From positions 17,540-81,539 of the forward strand of contig NZ_JAJNDV010000013.1 in NCBI RefSeq assembly GCF_021043375.1: a DNA stretch of 64,000 nt. Reading direction: 5' to 3'. Positions 62,459-64,000 of this stretch are shown here, piece after piece. The stretch comes from Sphingomonas sp. IC-56 (GTDB taxonomy: Bacteria > Pseudomonadota > Alphaproteobacteria > Sphingomonadales > Sphingomonadaceae). A program made the position numbers and the translations under genes. Numbering within the stretch: the stretch's first letter is position 1; each line of letters starts with the position of its first letter. The notes under the pieces are model-generated. The model was not told the DNA's origin, made no database searches, and saw nothing but the letters and a program-made list of their open reading frames with translations.

Positions 62459-63529
62459 ATGGCAGCATCCCTCAAGGTAATCGACGGCAACATGGCGGCA
62501 TCCACAGACAAGCAAAAGGCGCTCGACGCCGCCCTCGCGCAGATCGACCGCGCGTTCGGCAAGGGCTCGGCCATGAAGCTGGGCTCGAAGGAGGCGATGC
62601 AGGTCGAGGCGATCTCGACGGGGTCGCTGGGGCTCGACATTGCTCTCGGCGTCGGCGGCCTGCCGCGCGGCCGCGTGATCGAAGTCTATGGTCCGGAAAG
62701 CTCGGGCAAGACCACGCTCGCGCTCCATGTCATTGCCGAGGCGCAGAAGAATGGCGGCACCGCTGCGTTCGTCGACGCCGAGCACGCGCTTGATCCCGTC
62801 TATGCCAAGAAGCTGGGCGTCAACATCGACGAGCTGATCGTGTCGCAGCCGGACACCGGCGAGCAGGCGCTGGAGATCGTCGACACGCTGGTACGCTCCA
62901 ACGCGATCGACGTGCTGGTGGTGGACTCGGTCGCCGCGCTGGTGCCCCGTGCCGAGATCGAAGGCGAAATGGGCGACAGCCATGTCGGCCTCCAGGCGCG
63001 CCTGATGTCGCAGTCGCTGCGCAAGCTGACCGGCTCGATCAGCCGCTCGCGCTGCATGGTGATCTTCATCAACCAGCTGCGCATGAAGATCGGCGTGATG
63101 TACGGCAATCCGGAAACCACGACCGGCGGCAACGCGCTGAAATTCTACGCCTCGGTCCGCCTCGACATCCGCCGCACCGGGCAGATCAAGGATCGCGACG
63201 ACATCATCGGCAACTCCACGCGTGTGAAGGTGGTGAAGAACAAGGTCGCCCCGCCGTTCAAGCAGGTCGAGTTCGACATCATGTATGGCGAAGGCATCTC
63301 CAAGATCGGCGAGATCTTGGACATCGGCGTCAAGGCCGGGCTGGTGGAAAAGGCTGGTGCCTGGTTCAGCTATGACAGCGTCCGCATCGGCCAGGGCCGG
63401 GAGAACGCCAAGAACTTCCTGCGGGACAATGTTGAGCTGTGCAGCCGCCTGGAAGCCGCGATCCGCGGGCGTACCGAGCAGGTGGCCGAAGGGCTGATGA
63501 CCGGTCCGGAGCCTGACGACGACCTTTGA
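62459..63529 (+). CDS. recA: recombinase RecA
   Basis: RecA forms filaments on single-stranded DNA for homologous recombination and triggers LexA self-cleavage. The 356 residues show Walker [10 protein letters not shown] (residues 78-86), Walker B region [41 protein letters not shown] (L1), [34 protein letters not shown] (L2) and an acidic C-terminus (PEPDDDL). The start may also be the ATG at 62492 (MAASTDKQK), which is closer to the usual length. An SOS box and a good terminator frame the gene, so it is probably monocistronic. Confidence 0.98.
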   Translation: MAASLKVIDGNMAASTDKQKALDAALAQIDRAFGKGSAMKLGSKEAMQVEAISTGSLGLDIALGVGGLPRGRVIEVYGPESSGKTTLALHVIAEAQKNGGTAAFVDAEHALDPVYAKKLGVNIDELIVSQPDTGEQALEIVDTLVRSNAIDVLVVDSVAALVPRAEIEGEMGDSHVGLQARLMSQSLRKLTGSISRSRCMVIFINQLRMKIGVMYGNPETTTGGNALKFYASVRLDIRRTGQIKDRDDIIGNSTRVKVVKNKVAPPFKQVEFDIMYGEGISKIGEILDIGVKAGLVEKAGAWFSYDSVRIGQGRENAKNFLRDNVELCSRLEAAIRGRTEQVAEGLMTGPEPDDDL

Positions 63530-63585
63530 TTTTGAGCCGGCCGTTCCTCGCCTGGGCGAGGGGTGGTGTTGGATGTGGGTTTGGG

Positions 63586-63617
63586 CCCGGCGTAGTTTTC
63601 TGCGCCGGGTCTTTTTG
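63586..63617 (+). terminator. intrinsic terminator of recA
   Basis: A 10-bp stem CCCGGCGTAG (63586-63595) / CTGCGCCGGG (63600-63609) with a TTTT loop (one T-G pair) is followed by TCTTTTTG, 57 bases after the recA stop. It is a textbook rho-independent terminator. Confidence 0.92.
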
Positions 63618-63869
63618 TTTGGGCGTGGGAGGGGCGCGTCTGGGGCGGTGACCTTCCCGTTACGGGCCGTGGTGTTGCGGTTTGCAGGTGGGCGGGGTCC
63701 AACTGCTATGGTCTTTGAGGTGTGCCCTGTCGCCTCAAGGGTGCGGGGGACTGCACTTGGCCTCGCCGGAGGACGGGGCGGGCCCCATCTGCGGACGGGC
63801 AGCCTGTCGCCTCATAGTGCGTCGAGACTGGGCCCCGGCCTTTGCCGGGGAACCAGGTACTCCTTCTTC
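63618..63869. other. gene-free stretch after recA
   Basis: No frame here looks like a gene. The sequence is G-rich on the plus strand and precedes the long inverted repeat. The remaining bases after 63950 are also too short for a decision, so a gene may begin outside the window. Confidence 0.5.
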
Positions 63870-63950
63870 GTCACCCCGGCCTTGAGCCGGGGTCCCGCTG
63901 CCTTGTGACCGAGAAGAAGAAGCGGGATCCCGGCTCAAGGCCGGGATGAC
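63870..63950. repeat. long inverted repeat, intergenic-repeat type
   Basis: Arms of about 30 bases (63870-63899 and 63921-63950) are inverted copies with about two mismatches. Each arm starts GTCAYCCCGGCCTTGAGCC and ends with the CCCGCT/AGCGGG part. Within each arm CCCGGC/GCCGGG is a smaller hairpin. The motif 'GTCATCCCGGC-CTTGA-GCCGGGATCCCGCT' in both orientations is a repetitive element type that I recall from sphingomonad intergenic regions; that is memory, not a search. Confidence 0.75.
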
Positions 63951-64000
63951 GTGGGGGGAGTTTGACGGCTTGTTTGGGTTCTTGCCTGGACCGTGGGCGC

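Noticed and set aside
63735..63938. Small minus frame across the inverted repeat
   Set aside because: It reads through the repeat, has no start context, and consists of Pro/Arg/Gly/Ser; a repeat artefact.

Overview
The window looks like chromosomal DNA of a sphingomonad alphaproteobacterium (Sphingomonas or a close relative). This is my reading of the gene content, not a search result. Pointers are high GC throughout, frequent GTG/TTG starts with 1-8 nt gene overlaps, a CckA-type hybrid kinase near recA, a GTTC-N7-GTTC SOS box before recA, abundant secreted small proteins, a TonB receptor and a TorF-type porin.

Layout. 1-1264: 5' two thirds of a UvrD/PcrA helicase gene (minus). 1348-3948: two small envelope proteins, then a Pit phosphate transporter behind a three-unit PHO-box-like array. 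3996-7054 (minus): SPFH protein, NfeD and an alginate-export-like barrel. 7108-12375 (plus): CoA-ester lyase/aldolase, a small hypothetical, an ATP-grasp protein, guaB, an RsmB-type rRNA methyltransferase and a TPR protein. 12372-18047 (minus): the lptD-surA-pdxA-rsmA order for outer-membrane assembly and ribosome maturation. 18135-18911: holC and a PilZ protein. 19105-23460: two-component pair, then carbonic anhydrase and a SulP transporter (probably bicarbonate). 23632-26425: TorF porin, a DtxR/MntR-type regulator and an Nramp transporter with a perfect 14-bp palindrome between regulator and transporter. 26450-30095: FdhF/YdeP-type molybdopterin oxidoreductase with FdhD and MobA.

30100-41877 is the accessory part. 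It has a decayed histidine kinase, a GntR-ABC ATPase-membrane protein unit followed by a TonB receptor, an NmrA/DUF1857 pair facing a LysR regulator, a TetR regulator facing a saccharopine-dehydrogenase-like gene, and several gene remnants (alpha/beta hydrolase tail, MDR oxidoreductase, ankyrin). About 650 bp without a recognisable gene follow.

41878-64000 returns to housekeeping genes: TPR protein, Lrp regulator, a histidine-kinase-like protein with an eroded ATPase domain, polysaccharide deacetylase, tRNA-Ile2(CAT) and tRNA-Pro(TGG), a small lipoprotein, M28 peptidase, ettA, acylphosphatase, greB, lytic transglycosylase, dapA, smpB, DUF2062 protein, M13 peptidase, cckA, a single-domain response regulator, MOSC protein and recA. 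The last 470 bp hold the recA terminator and a long inverted repeat of an intergenic-repeat type.

I found no CRISPR array, intact insertion sequence, prophage or rRNA. The best candidates for something less described are the GntR/ABC/membrane-protein/TonB-receptor locus, the ATPase-eroded kinase, and the operator palindromes, which suggest testable regulons.
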